A stretch of 64,000 nt of DNA from contig NZ_WNXZ01000003.1 of assembly GCF_009733845.1 (NCBI RefSeq), positions 589,097 through 653,096 of the forward strand, written 5' to 3'. This document shows positions 1-9,671 of the stretch, in pieces. Numbering within the stretch: the stretch's first letter is position 1; every line of letters begins with the position of its first letter. The position numbers were made by a program, and so were the translations under genes. This stretch comes from Pseudactinotalea terrae (GTDB lineage: Bacteria > Actinomycetota > Actinomycetes > Actinomycetales > Beutenbergiaceae). Under the pieces are notes generated by a model. The model made no database searches, was not told the DNA's origin, and saw only the letters and a program-made list of their open reading frames with translations.

Positions 1-417
1 GCGATGCGGCTGAACGCGATCGGACGATACGCGGAGGCCCCTGTCGACCACGTCGAGCAAGGTGTGCGCGCCAGGCGGCTCGGACCGGGCGACGTCTGCG
101 TCGTGGTCAGCGGCTCGGGCAGCACCCGGCCGACCATCGCAGCGGCACGGGCTGCGACCCGGGCGGGGGCCGCCGTCGTCGGCCTCACCGCCTCGGCGAC
201 GGCGGGGCTCGCCGAGGTCGCGACCGTGAGCCTGGTCGTGGGGCTGGGCGCGCCCTCGTTCCGCGACGAGATCACCCGCAACTCGCGGCTGCCGCAGTCG
301 ATCGTGGCCGGTGCGCTGGTCCGCGCGCTCTCCGAGCGCAACATCGACGCCGCCCGCGAGGCGCAGGCACGCATGCTCGACGTCATCGGCGAGGTCTTTC
401 TCCAAGACCCCCGCTGA
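1..417 (+). CDS. SIS-domain sugar-phosphate protein, 5' truncated by window
   Basis: This is the C-terminal part of a protein with a sugar isomerase (SIS) fold; the frame is open to the left edge, so the true start is outside the window. The phosphosugar-binding core is visible as GDVCVVVSGSGSTRPTI, with the small/serine-rich loop SGSGST, followed by an alternating helix-strand pattern (GAAVVGLTASATAGLAEVA). Such domains bind phosphosugars in isomerases like 6-phospho-3-hexuloisomerase and in RpiR-type regulators. No DNA-binding domain is visible in this part. The tail segment with NSRLPQSIVAGALV is reminiscent of hexuloisomerase-type proteins, but I cannot assign the substrate. The fold is fairly certain and the exact function is not. 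Confidence 0.75.
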   Translation, partial: AMRLNAIGRYAEAPVDHVEQGVRARRLGPGDVCVVVSGSGSTRPTIAAARAATRAGAAVVGLTASATAGLAEVATVSLVVGLGAPSFRDEITRNSRLPQSIVAGALVRALSERNIDAAREAQARMLDVIGEVFLQDPR

Positions 418-420
418 GCG

Positions 421-897
421 TCAGTCGACGCCGAGGTCCCGGCGGAGCTTGGCCACGTGCCCGGTCGCCTTGACGTTGTACTGGGCGAGAGCGACGGTCC
501 CATCGGGGTTGACCACCACGGTGGAGCGGATGACGCCCACGTAGGTCTTGCCGTAGTTCTTCTTCTCGCCCCACGCGCCCCACGCCTCGAGGACCTGGTG
601 CTCGGGGTCGCTCAGCAGCGGGAAGGTCAGGCGTTCGTCGGCCACGAACTTGGCCAGCTTGGCCTGCTCGTCGGGCGAGATCCCGACGACTGCGTAGCCG
701 TGCGCGGTCAGCGGCGCCAACGAGTCGCGGAAGTCGCAGGCCTCCTTGGTGCATCCCGGGGTGCCGGCGGCCGGGTAGAAGTAGACGATGACGCCCTTGG
801 AGGCCGTGGCGAGCAGGTTGCTGAGGTCGACGGTGGTGCCGTCGGAGGCGGTCAGGCTGAAGGTGGGCGCGTCGGCGCCGACGTCGAGTCGAGGCAT
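421..897 (-). CDS. bcp: Thioredoxin-dependent thiol peroxidase (Bcp/PrxQ)
   Basis: A 158-residue peroxiredoxin of the Bcp/PrxQ class, which reduces hydrogen peroxide and organic hydroperoxides using thioredoxin. The active-site stretch GTPGCTKEACDF carries the peroxidatic cysteine (C49) and, five residues later, the resolving cysteine (C54), the spacing typical of alpha-type PrxQ. The thioredoxin fold is complete, from the N-terminal strand APTFSL to the C-terminal NPDGTVALAQYNVKATGH. Length matches the family (about 155). It is convergent with the SIS-domain gene and stands alone. Cytoplasmic; no signal peptide. Confidence 0.95.
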   Translation of the reverse strand: MPRLDVGADAPTFSLTASDGTTVDLSNLLATASKGVIVYFYPAAGTPGCTKEACDFRDSLAPLTAHGYAVVGISPDEQAKLAKFVADERLTFPLLSDPEHQVLEAWGAWGEKKNYGKTYVGVIRSTVVVNPDGTVALAQYNVKATGHVAKLRRDLGVD

Positions 898-972
898 GTG
901 CCCACTGTAGGTCCGCCTCGGCGGCCAGCCCCGCCCGGACGGCTACGGTGGCGCCCGGGCGAGACTGTCAGG

Positions 973-1374
973 CTAGGCCATGGCTCCGAGACGGTCGAGA
1001 GCAGCGGCCCACCGCGCCTCGTAGGCGGACCGGTCCTCGACGCCATGATGCTGCAGATCGAGCCGGGTCCCGGCGTCCTCGGGCTGCAGGTCGAGCTCGA
1101 CCAGCGTGGCGGGGGCATCGGGCGTCTCGTGCCAGGACCAGCGCAGCTGTTCCTGCGGGTGGAAGCTGCGCAGCACGCCGCTGGGGCCGTCCTTGCTGCG
1201 CCACGGCTCGCCTTTCCCGGCGAACCTCGCGCCTGGTCCCAGCAGTGCCCGCGCGCCGGCGGGGCTGAGGATCCTGTCCCATACCTGTGCGATCGGGGCC
1301 GTGATCGTGCGGCTCACACGGGCGCTCGGCACCTGCGGTTCATCATGTTCGGGGCTGGTCTCGGCTGCGCCCAT
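973..1374 (-). CDS. SRPBCC (START/Bet v1-like) domain protein
   Basis: A 133-residue protein with the polyketide-cyclase/START fold. The opening strand-helix VSRTITAPIAQVWDRILSPAG matches the usual beginning of these lipid or hydrophobic ligand-binding domains, and the second half has the expected strands (LRWSWHETPDAPATLVELDL) and terminal helix (YEARWAAALDRLG). I use the ATG at 1374 (MGAAETS) because an upstream methionine 17 codons earlier adds only an arginine/proline-rich segment. It probably resembles AHSA1-like proteins of unknown ligand. No regulator is adjacent, unlike the similar gene at 11822-12262. Confidence 0.7.
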   Translation of the reverse strand: MGAAETSPEHDEPQVPSARVSRTITAPIAQVWDRILSPAGARALLGPGARFAGKGEPWRSKDGPSGVLRSFHPQEQLRWSWHETPDAPATLVELDLQPEDAGTRLDLQHHGVEDRSAYEARWAAALDRLGAMA

Positions 1375-1605
1375 GCAGGCTTCCCATCCAAAGCTTGGAC
1401 GCCTCGGCCGAGCGCCGAGGCGCACCCCTTATTCCACCACCATCGGTGCTCGCGCGTCAGCGGTTCCGACGGCGGATCGTGGTTCGGCAGTCCGCTCGCC
1501 GTGGTCGGTGGGGCGGTACAGCGCCGACATCACGCCGATCGCCGGGCGCCCAGCCCAGCCCAGCACCAGCGCGAGCGCGGCCTGTGCGCCGGTCGAGTCC
1601 AGCGA

Positions 1606-2565
1606 TCAGATCGCGCGCGGGTGGTCCACACGGAACACCACGCGCCCCGAGTCCCGAGGTGCTCCGTGCTGGACCCAGGTCGCGAGCTCGGTCCACGGGC
1701 GGGCGTCGATGTCGCCGATCTGCAGCTGCCGGTCTGCGGCGAGCCAGGCCATCTCGTCGGCCAGGTGCGGTTCCGCTCCGAGGAAGAAGGTCGTGATGCT
1801 CCGGTCGGCCGTCGTGGGGTCGGCGACGAAGGCCCCATAGGGGAAGCGCTCGTCGGCTCCGGCTGCGTGGCCCAGCGCGATGGCCGTCGCCCCGGGCTCC
1901 AGCAGCGCGAAGGCGTCGACCAGGTGCTGCCCGCCGATCATGTCGATCGCACCGTGAACGCGGGAGCCGACCGAGGCGGGCGTCGTGTGCGTCTCGTGCG
2001 CACCGAGACGACGGAGGGCCTCGTGCTGGCGCTCGTCACGAGCGACCGCCACGACCCAGGCGCCCGAACGTGCCGCGAGCTGGACCGCGAACCTGCCGAC
2101 CGCACTCGTCGCACCGACGACGAGGAGGCGCCGGCCGAGGACCGATCCGAACCTGCGCACGGCGCGCAGCGCGGTCGTCGCGGGCACCGGGAGCGTCGCG
2201 AGCCGCTCCCAGGGTGTGTCGGTGGAGGTCGCGGCGGTCATCGCGTGCGGCACCGCGCGCCGCTGGGCCCAGCCGCGGGCGCTGAGCCCGAGGAAGATCA
2301 CGCGCTCGCCCGCCGCCGGGCCGTGTCCGTCAGCTGCGGGCTCGAGCACGACTCCGCTGCCGTCCCACCCCGGGATCGCTCCCGGCGGGGCCGCTGCGAG
2401 GGCCGCGATGTCGCCAGGATTGGGTGCGAACGCCTCGACGCGCACCAGCACCTCGTGCGGCAGCGGCGCGGGTTCGGGCACCTCGCGAAGGGTCAGTCCT
2501 CCCGGGGAGCCGGGGGTGGTCGTCCATGCCAGCATGCTGAGCCCGTCCGTCTCGATGTTCGTCAC
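1606..2565 (-). CDS. NADP-dependent quinone-oxidoreductase-like enzyme (MDR family)
   Basis: A 319-residue zinc-independent medium-chain dehydrogenase/reductase. An N-terminal GroES-like domain (PHEVLVRVEAFAPNPGDI) precedes a Rossmann NADPH domain with the motif VVGATSAVGRFAVQLA around residues 148-163. No zinc-binding cysteine/histidine set is present, consistent with the quinone oxidoreductase (QOR) branch that reduces quinones or enones. The start at 2565 (MTNIETD) could instead be the ATG ten codons downstream (MLAWTT). Downstream of the stop, 1430-1605 holds only a short open frame without a convincing start. Confidence 0.82.
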   Translation of the reverse strand: MTNIETDGLSMLAWTTTPGSPGGLTLREVPEPAPLPHEVLVRVEAFAPNPGDIAALAAAPPGAIPGWDGSGVVLEPAADGHGPAAGERVIFLGLSARGWAQRRAVPHAMTAATSTDTPWERLATLPVPATTALRAVRRFGSVLGRRLLVVGATSAVGRFAVQLAARSGAWVVAVARDERQHEALRRLGAHETHTTPASVGSRVHGAIDMIGGQHLVDAFALLEPGATAIALGHAAGADERFPYGAFVADPTTADRSITTFFLGAEPHLADEMAWLAADRQLQIGDIDARPWTELATWVQHGAPRDSGRVVFRVDHPRAI

Positions 2566-2622
2566 TGATCAGCCAACCGATGACGGCGTGCGCCCATTCC
2601 ACGGCGGGCTCCGCAGACCCGG

Positions 2623-3732
2623 TCATGCGGCGGGCAGGGTGGCGCCCGCCCGCCGGCGCAGCACGTATGCCCAGGTGGCCACCGCGAGCGCGATGCTCCA
2701 CACGGGCCACAGGAACGTGACGCCGATCGCCGCCCAGTTGCTGGCGAGCTCCCCGATGCTCGCGATACCGATGCGTCCCACCGCCGCGACGATCATCGAG
2801 ACACCGGCCGGGAGGATCAGTGCCGCAACGATCGAGGCGGGGACGACCGCGAGACCGACAGGAACATCCCTGCCGCCCAGACCGGGGAGCCAGGCCCAGA
2901 ACCGCTCACCCCAGGGGCGCACCAGCCCGACGGTCAGGATGCTGCCCACCAACGCGCCCCCGGCCAGGATCAAGCCGTTGTTGATCTCGCCGCCGGTGGC
3001 CTCGTATGCCTCGACGTCGAACCCGAGTGGGAAGCCCAGCACCCACGCGATGCGGGTCGCCGCGTAGAGCAGCGGGACCGCGACGGCGACGGCGACCGCT
3101 GTCCGGCCCCATCGCGCTGCCGCCGCAGGTTGCTGCCACCGGGGCAGCGACGCCGTGCCCCGCTGGGCGTCGACGGCGTGAATGGTCGCCACGACCGTCA
3201 CGATCGCCACGCCGCTGACCGCGAGCTGGGAACCGAGCTCGACCGCCGGGATGCTCGCCAAGATCTCGCGCCACTGCGCCGAGAACAACGACCCGATCAG
3301 CACCGCGGGCAGGTATCCGACGAATGCGAGCGGGTTCGCGTCACACGCCGCCGCGAGCGCGCCGACGCCGACCGCCGGCGTGCCGATCACCAGCGCGGCA
3401 CGAGCCGCGCTCCGACCGGGCCGCGCAGGCTGCCGCCCGCCGGCGCGAGCGATCGCGCCCAGGGCGAGCAGCCCGGCGCACACGAGCGCAGCCGCAGCCG
3501 CGAGCAGCAACGAGACCTGCGCAGCGGGCAGTCCCATGGTGAGCGAGCCCGACGGATACGTCTCGCTCGAGGTGGTGCCGTGACCGGTCAGCCCGGCGAT
3601 CAGGGCGCCGAGCCCGCCTGTCGCCGCGGCGACCGCACCGGCGGTGGTCCAGCGTGTGGCGCGCCGGACCCGTGCGTGCAGGTCCGCACGGTCGCGGCCC
3701 TGCTGGGATGAGGTGATCTGTTCGGTGTCCAT
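2623..3732 (-). CDS. Multi-pass membrane protein of unknown function
   Basis: A 369-residue integral membrane protein. About eight hydrophobic segments can be seen, for example TTAGAVAAATGGLGALIAGL, VSLLLAAAAALVCAGLLALG, LAVVPASIVAALILPAGVSM and IGVTFLWPVWSIALAVATW. I choose ATG 3732 (MDTEQITSS) because the 20 upstream codons in the open frame are arginine-rich and unlike the rest. No catalytic motif is recognisable. It precedes, on the same strand, nothing else in the window, while the two-component genes at 3809-5682 lie just upstream on the same strand (76 bp gap), so it is a candidate target or partner of that system; this is inference from position only. Confidence 0.75.
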   Translation of the reverse strand: MDTEQITSSQQGRDRADLHARVRRATRWTTAGAVAAATGGLGALIAGLTGHGTTSSETYPSGSLTMGLPAAQVSLLLAAAAALVCAGLLALGAIARAGGRQPARPGRSAARAALVIGTPAVGVGALAAACDANPLAFVGYLPAVLIGSLFSAQWREILASIPAVELGSQLAVSGVAIVTVVATIHAVDAQRGTASLPRWQQPAAAARWGRTAVAVAVAVPLLYAATRIAWVLGFPLGFDVEAYEATGGEINNGLILAGGALVGSILTVGLVRPWGERFWAWLPGLGGRDVPVGLAVVPASIVAALILPAGVSMIVAAVGRIGIASIGELASNWAAIGVTFLWPVWSIALAVATWAYVLRRRAGATLPAA

Positions 3733-3808
3733 GGCTCCAGCCTTCGCTGATGCCGTGCCGTGCGGATCCCGCCGCCGAGCCAACCGGCTCACCCGGGCGG
3801 GGGAGCGC

Positions 3809-4474
3809 TCAGAGCCCGGAGACGGCGTCGCTGAACCCGGACTCGTACGCGAAGATCGCGGCCTGCATCCGGTCCCGCGCCCCGAGCTTGCCGAGGACGT
3901 TCGCCACGTGGGTCTTGACGGTCTCCACCCCGAGCCACAGCTCGCCGGCGATCTCGGCGTTGCTGCGCCCGGCGGCCAGCAGCCGCAGCACCTCGCGCTC
4001 GCGGTCGGTCAGCCGATCGAGGAGCTTCTCATGGTGAGCCCGCTGCGGGCGGGCGTCGCCGACCAACCGGCGCACCGCCGTCGGGAACAGCACGGCGTCC
4101 CCGCGTGCCACCACCCGCACGGCCTCGCGGATCTGCTCCGGGTCGGCGCGCTTGAGCAGGAACCCGGCCGCGCCGGCGCGCAGGGCGTCGAGCACGTAGT
4201 CGTCGGCCGAGAACGTCGTGACCACGAGCACCCGGGTGGCAGGGTTGCGCTGCAGGATGCGTTCGGTGGCGGCGATGCCGTCGAGGCTCGGCATGCGCAC
4301 GTCCATGAGCACCACGTCGGGAGTGTGCTCGGCTGCGGCCGCCACCCCGGCCACGCCGTCGTCGGCCTCGGCCACCACCTCGATCGCCGGGTCGGCGAGG
4401 AGGATCGCGCGCAAGCCGCTGCGCACGAGCGGCTCGTCGTCGACCAGGACCACCCGGATGGTCGGAGCGGTCAT
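3809..4474 (-). CDS. NarL/LuxR-type response regulator
   Basis: A 221-residue two-component response regulator. The receiver domain (residues 1-120) has the acidic pocket DDEP near the start, the phospho-acceptor aspartate in VVLMDVRMP (about D56), a switch threonine in VVTTFSADDYV and the conserved lysine in GFLLKRADPEQI. A LuxR-type helix-turn-helix follows (LTDREREVLRLLAAGRSNAEI). Its start overlaps the stop of the histidine kinase gene by 4 bp, so the two are translationally coupled and form a cognate pair. Confidence 0.95.
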   Translation of the reverse strand: MTAPTIRVVLVDDEPLVRSGLRAILLADPAIEVVAEADDGVAGVAAAAEHTPDVVLMDVRMPSLDGIAATERILQRNPATRVLVVTTFSADDYVLDALRAGAAGFLLKRADPEQIREAVRVVARGDAVLFPTAVRRLVGDARPQRAHHEKLLDRLTDREREVLRLLAAGRSNAEIAGELWLGVETVKTHVANVLGKLGARDRMQAAIFAYESGFSDAVSGL

Positions 4475-5682
4475 CTCGCCACCCCCGGGATCGTCAGTCG
4501 CACCCGCCAGCGATCGCCCACGGCGCCCGCCTCGAGCGAGGCGCCGATCAGTGCCGCGCGCTCCTTCATGCCGATCACTCCTCGCCCGCCCCCGGCGGCC
4601 CCCGGGGATGTCCCGACGGCGTTGCTCACCTCGAACGTGAGGCTCTCCTGCGCTCGCCGCCAGGTCACCTCGACGGGTCCGGTGCCGTGCCGCTGCCCGT
4701 TGACGACCGCCTCGGCGAGGACCTGGTACGCCTCTCGTGAGGTGAGGTCGTCGAGGCCGCCGACGGCCTCGGGGTCGCCGGTCAGCCGGACCGTGCTCGT
4801 GCCCAGGTCCGCCAGATCGGCGAGGGTGGGCTGCGGCCCGGGTGCCCGCGCGCCGTCGTCCTCCTCGCGCAGGACCGCGAGGCTGCGGTCGAGATCGGCC
4901 ATCGCGGAGCGGCCCACGCGCGCGATCTCGGCCAGTGCCGCACGTGCGGCCGGCTCGTCGCGGCCCAGTGCCGCCTCGGCCACGCTCGCCTGCATGGTGG
5001 TGATCGCGAGCGCGTGGCCCACGCCGTCGTGAAGCTCACGAGCGATCCGGTTGCGTTCGGCGAGGACCTGCCGCTCGTGTCGCTCCGCCTGCTCGCGGGC
5101 GCTCGCGCTGGGCCCGAGCAGCGGGACGGCGAGCGCCCGCATCAATGCCCGCCCCAGGAGGGCGAGCAGCGGCAGCGCGCACGCGATCAGGACGGCGAGC
5201 GGGACACCCCAGGCGCCGAGAGCCGGGGCGCTGACCCGGAAGCCGTCGCCGCGGGTGCCCACGGCCCAGCCGACGAGGGCGACCGCGTAGGGGATGCCGG
5301 CGAGCAGGGCCACCACGGCCACGCCGCCGGCGATGAGGTGCGCGACGAAGAACCCGGCGGATCTCAGCCGGTCGTCCCAGGTGAGCTGCGCCGTCGGGCC
5401 GGCGAGGTCGAGGTCGAGGAGGCTCCTGGCGGCCGCGACGCTGACGTCCCGCACCGGCGCCAGCAGCGGTGGCGCGAGCGCGAGCGGCACCGCGATGACG
5501 GTGAGGGCAATGGTGAGCCCGAGCGGGACGGCCGGGGCCGAGCGCGCGAGCTGGACCAGGCCCGCGGCCAGGATCACGTAACCGGCCGCGAGGATCCCGC
5601 CCAGCACGAGGTGCACGCCGCCCTGCACGGAGTGCGAGAGCAGCGTGAGCAGCCGCGATCGGGTGGGGGTCACGGGGACCAT
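4471..5682 (-). CDS. Sensor histidine kinase (HisKA_3, NarL partner)
   Basis: A 403-residue membrane histidine kinase. It begins with about four hydrophobic segments (GGILAAGYVILAAGLVQLA, LGLTIALTVIAVPLALAPPL, and two more around residues 130-190), then a HisKA_3 dimerisation helix with the phospho-accepting histidine in ARELHDGVGHALAITTMQ, and a HATPase_c domain with the N box in LAEAVVNGQRHG and the G box in GGGRGVIGMKERA. The start is the ATG at 5682 (MVPVTPTRS); the open frame runs much further upstream only because it reads through the opposite side of the gap gene. It overlaps the response regulator start by 4 bp. The signal sensed is unknown. Confidence 0.93.
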   Translation of the reverse strand: MVPVTPTRSRLLTLLSHSVQGGVHLVLGGILAAGYVILAAGLVQLARSAPAVPLGLTIALTVIAVPLALAPPLLAPVRDVSVAAARSLLDLDLAGPTAQLTWDDRLRSAGFFVAHLIAGGVAVVALLAGIPYAVALVGWAVGTRGDGFRVSAPALGAWGVPLAVLIACALPLLALLGRALMRALAVPLLGPSASAREQAERHERQVLAERNRIARELHDGVGHALAITTMQASVAEAALGRDEPAARAALAEIARVGRSAMADLDRSLAVLREEDDGARAPGPQPTLADLADLGTSTVRLTGDPEAVGGLDDLTSREAYQVLAEAVVNGQRHGTGPVEVTWRRAQESLTFEVSNAVGTSPGAAGGGRGVIGMKERAALIGASLEAGAVGDRWRVRLTIPGVAR

Positions 5683-5744
5683 GCTGCCGGATCGCTCCGC
5701 CCGGCGGATCCCCGCGGCGGGGGAGCCGCCGGGCGTGCTGGGGC

Positions 5745-6749
5745 TCAGAGTGCGGCGGCGACCCGCTCGGAGAACTCCACGAGGCGGTTCGAGAACCCCC
5801 ACTCGTTGTCGTACCAGCCGTGCACCTTGACGTGCGTCCCGACGGCCTGGGTCAGCGGGGCGTCGAAGATCGAGGAGTGCGGGTTGCCCACGATGTCCGC
5901 GGAGACCAGCGGCGCCTCCGAGTACTGCAGGTAGCGCTGCAGCCGCGGCGAGGCGGCGGCCTCGGCGAACGCGGCGTTGACCTCCTCGACACCAGCGGCG
6001 CGCTGGAGCACGACCGTGAGATCGGTGATCGAGCCGACGGGTACCGGGACCCGCATGGCGGCACCGGTCAACCGCCCTTCGAGCTCGGGCATCACCTTGC
6101 CGATCGCCTTCGCCGCGCCGGAGGAGGCCGGGATGATCGAGACGGCAGCGGCTCGGGCGCGGCGCAGATCGGAGTGCGGCGCGTCGTGGAGGCGCTGGTC
6201 GCCCGTGTAGGCGTGCACGGTCGTCATCAGACCGGACTCGATGCCGAACGCCTCGTGCAGCACCTTCGCGAGCGGGGCGAGGGAATTCGTGGTGCAGGAG
6301 CCGTTGGAGAACACGTCGTGGCTGTCCACGTCGAGCTGGTCGTCGTTCACACCGAGGACGAACGTGGGGACGTCGCCCTTCGCGGGCGCGGAGACGACGA
6401 CCTTCCTGGCGCCTCCCTGCAGGTGGGCGGCCGCCGCGGCGCCGTCGGTGAAACGTCCCGTGGACTCGATGATCACGTCGGCGCCCACGTCGCCCCAGGG
6501 GATCGCCGCCGGGTCGGGCTGGGCGAGGACGGTGATGCGCTTGTCGCCGACGGTGATCGTGTCGCCGTCCACGGTGACGCCGTCGAGGTGACCCGAGACC
6601 GAGTCCCACTCCAGCAAGGTCGCCAGCGTGCGGGCGTCGGTCAGGTCGTTGACGGCGACCACCTCGAGGTCGGAGTCGGTGGCCAGCGCGGCGCGCAGGT
6701 AGCTGCGCCCGATCCGCCCGAAACCGTTGATGCCGATGCGTGCTGTCAT
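5745..6749 (-). CDS. gap: Glyceraldehyde-3-phosphate dehydrogenase, TetR-linked isozyme
   Basis: A 334-residue type I GAPDH that oxidises glyceraldehyde 3-phosphate with NAD and phosphate. The NAD-binding motif INGFGRIGR opens the protein, ND at residues 34-35 suggests NAD rather than NADP, and the catalytic cysteine is C152 in SNGSCTTN, with the usual substrate loops HAYTGDQ and GAAKAIGKV and the C-terminal WYDNEWGFSNR. Two residues around the active site differ from the near-universal ASCTTNC: the alanine is glycine, and the second cysteine (four residues after C152) is serine. Its start overlaps the stop of the TetR gene by 4 bp, so it is co-transcribed with and probably controlled by that repressor. 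This arrangement suggests a conditional isozyme rather than the housekeeping glycolytic gene. Confidence 0.95.
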   Translation of the reverse strand: MTARIGINGFGRIGRSYLRAALATDSDLEVVAVNDLTDARTLATLLEWDSVSGHLDGVTVDGDTITVGDKRITVLAQPDPAAIPWGDVGADVIIESTGRFTDGAAAAAHLQGGARKVVVSAPAKGDVPTFVLGVNDDQLDVDSHDVFSNGSCTTNSLAPLAKVLHEAFGIESGLMTTVHAYTGDQRLHDAPHSDLRRARAAAVSIIPASSGAAKAIGKVMPELEGRLTGAAMRVPVPVGSITDLTVVLQRAAGVEEVNAAFAEAAASPRLQRYLQYSEAPLVSADIVGNPHSSIFDAPLTQAVGTHVKVHGWYDNEWGFSNRLVEFSERVAAAL

Positions 6750-7354
6750 GATGCTGTCTCTCTCTCGTCGGGGTGCTGGGATGCGGCCTCCCGCGGCGGT
6801 GCGGCCGCGCGGAGCAGGTCGAGCGCGCCGGCGCGGGCGTCGACGTCGGGCTGAGGGTCGCGCCGTGCGATCGCGAGCACGTAGCCGCCCTGCAGGACCG
6901 CCATGAGGGTGTGGGCGAGTCGCTCGGGGTCGATGTCGGCGCGCAGCTCGTGGGCATCCACGGCCTCGCGCAGGACCCGCACCCAGGTGCTGTGGACCTC
7001 GGTGAAGACGCGCGCCACCGGCGCGAGCAGCACCGGGTCCTCGCGCACCTGCGGGTCCTGGGTCATCCGGCCGACCTTGCAGCCCTTGAGGGACTCGCGC
7101 GCCCGCATCAGGTGGGCCTCGATCCGGGCCATCGGGCTCCCCGGCCCGTCGAGCGCGGAGGTGGACGGCATGAGGTCGGCGATGTTGCGCTCGAGCGCAG
7201 CGACGCCGAGATCGCGCTTGCTGGGGAAGTGGTGGTACATGCTGCCCTGGCCCACGCCCGAGCGTTCACGCACCTCACGCGGGCTCGCATCCGCGTAGCC
7301 GCGCTCCCACATCAGCTCGCTCATCGCCTCGACGAGGCGGTCGCGTGAGGTCAT
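6746..7354 (-). CDS. TetR-family repressor of the gap operon
   Basis: A 202-residue TetR regulator. The N-terminal helix-turn-helix is typical (SPREVRERSGVGQGSMYHHFPSKRDL). The ligand domain has a cysteine in the stretch ESLKGCKVGRMTQD (C92), similar in position to the conserved GC-x-x-G segment of the LmrA/NemR-like branch, where a cysteine can sense electrophiles. A perfect inverted repeat sits 12 bp upstream of its start (7367-7382) and is the likely operator. It is the first gene of a two-gene operon with gap. The inducer is unknown; an electrophile or oxidant is a reasonable guess from C92 and the partner enzyme. Confidence 0.9.
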   Translation of the reverse strand: MTSRDRLVEAMSELMWERGYADASPREVRERSGVGQGSMYHHFPSKRDLGVAALERNIADLMPSTSALDGPGSPMARIEAHLMRARESLKGCKVGRMTQDPQVREDPVLLAPVARVFTEVHSTWVRVLREAVDAHELRADIDPERLAHTLMAVLQGGYVLAIARRDPQPDVDARAGALDLLRAAAPPREAASQHPDERETAS

Positions 7355-7366
7355 GGGACGAGAGTA

Positions 7367-7382
7367 TACCTACCTCTAGGTA
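7367..7382. promoter_or_regulatory. Probable TetR operator, perfect inverted repeat
   Basis: TACCTA-CCTC-TAGGTA, a perfect 6-bp inverted repeat with a 4-bp spacer, lies 12 bp upstream of the TetR start codon. Its length and ACCTA/TAGGT arms resemble operators of AcrR/QacR-type TetR regulators. Autoregulation of the tetR-gap operon is inferred. Confidence 0.65.
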
Positions 7383-7506
7383 CAGTCGGCTCGCACCGGT
7401 GTCGACGGCGCAGCTGGACTGCCTGGAACGCCAGTGCCCGCGCGCGGCCAGCCCGGGAAGCCAGGGTTCGCTGCGGTGGCGAGCCCTGGGGCACCGGGCC
7501 AGGAGA

Positions 7507-8985
<1,479 letters not shown>

Positions 8986-9034
8986 TCACGGTGTCGCCTC
9001 GCTCACAGGGGGAGCGCGGCGGAGTGCGTGGCGG

Positions 9035-9136
9035 GCGTTGCGGAGGTGACCTCAACGGCACGTGGTGCAACGGGCAGTGCTGCCGGCGTTGCGGAAGTGA
9101 CCCCAACGGCACGTGCGGCAACGGGCTGGGCCGCCC
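9035..9136. repeat. Two 51-bp tandem repeats between csp and argG
   Basis: The word GCGTTGCGGAGGTGACCTCA and the sequence after it begin at 9035 and recur at 9086 with a few changes (period 51). Each unit contains CGTTGC near its start and GCAACG near its end, so each can fold into a hairpin. The minus-strand open frame 9003-9209 over this block has no recognisable protein features, so I treat the block as non-coding spacer. Confidence 0.6.
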
Positions 9137-9156
9137 GGACGCCGTCGGGAAAGGCA

Positions 9157-9188
9157 AACGCGCACCCCGCCGAAGCGGGATGCGCGTT
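9157..9188 (-). terminator. Rho-independent terminator of the cold-shock gene
   Basis: AACGCGCA-CCCCGC, a 4-nt loop, then GCGGGA-TGCGCGTT forms a 14-bp stem with one mismatch. On the minus strand the loop reads TTCG, a stable tetraloop, and the stem is followed by a T-rich run (TTTGCCTTTCC). It lies 35 bp after the csp stop. Confidence 0.85.
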
Positions 9189-9223
9189 GCGAGGACCCTT
9201 GCGGGTCAAGTCAGAGCAGTTGC

Positions 9224-9427
9224 TCAGACGGCGCGGATGTCCTGCGCCTGCGGGCCCTTGGGGCCCTGGGTGATCTCGAACTCCACCTTCTGGTTCTCCT
9301 CGAGCGAGCGGTAGCCGCTGCCGGAGATGGCGGAGAAGTGCGCGAACACGTCGGCACCGCCGTCGTCAGGGGTGATGAAGCCGAAGCCCTTTTCGGCGTT
9401 GAACCACTTCACGGTTCCGAGGGTCAT
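9224..9427 (-). CDS. cspA: Cold-shock protein (CspA family)
   Basis: A 67-residue single cold-shock domain that binds single-stranded RNA and DNA. Both RNA-binding motifs are present: KGFGFI (RNP1) and VFAHFSAI (RNP2). The start ATG at 9427 is preceded by GAAGGAGA at the right distance; the longer open frame upstream lacks homology. A long 5' untranslated region (about 9428-9560, without a gene) is typical of csp mRNAs, where structure regulates translation at low temperature. It ends in the terminator at 9157-9188. Confidence 0.97.
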   Translation of the reverse strand: MTLGTVKWFNAEKGFGFITPDDGGADVFAHFSAISGSGYRSLEENQKVEFEITQGPKGPQAQDIRAV

Positions 9428-9671
9428 GATGTCTCCTTCAAAGATCTGCCGCACCTCTTGCCGGTACGGCTGCCACGGTGAGTCGTCCGTCAGATCTCGA
9501 AAGAAAGCACCCGGCCATCGGAATGGTTGGGCGCCGGTAAGACGTCGATGCACTGCAACTTCAGGAACAAGCGTAGCCGAGGTTCGCCGGTTTCGCGAGG
9601 GTTGATCTTCCAGCTGAACCGATCGGCGTCCCGTCTCGTCTCTGCAGTGTGCGAAACATCGACGACGGGGG

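Noticed and set aside
457..2568. A 703-codon plus-strand open frame
   Set aside because: It runs antisense to bcp, the SRPBCC protein and the oxidoreductase, all of which have clear family motifs on the other strand. High GC makes such shadow frames common.
9003..9209. A 68-codon minus-strand ORF over the csp-argG spacer
   Set aside because: It reads through a 51-bp tandem duplication and the csp terminator hairpin; its sequence is repetitive and has no ribosome site.
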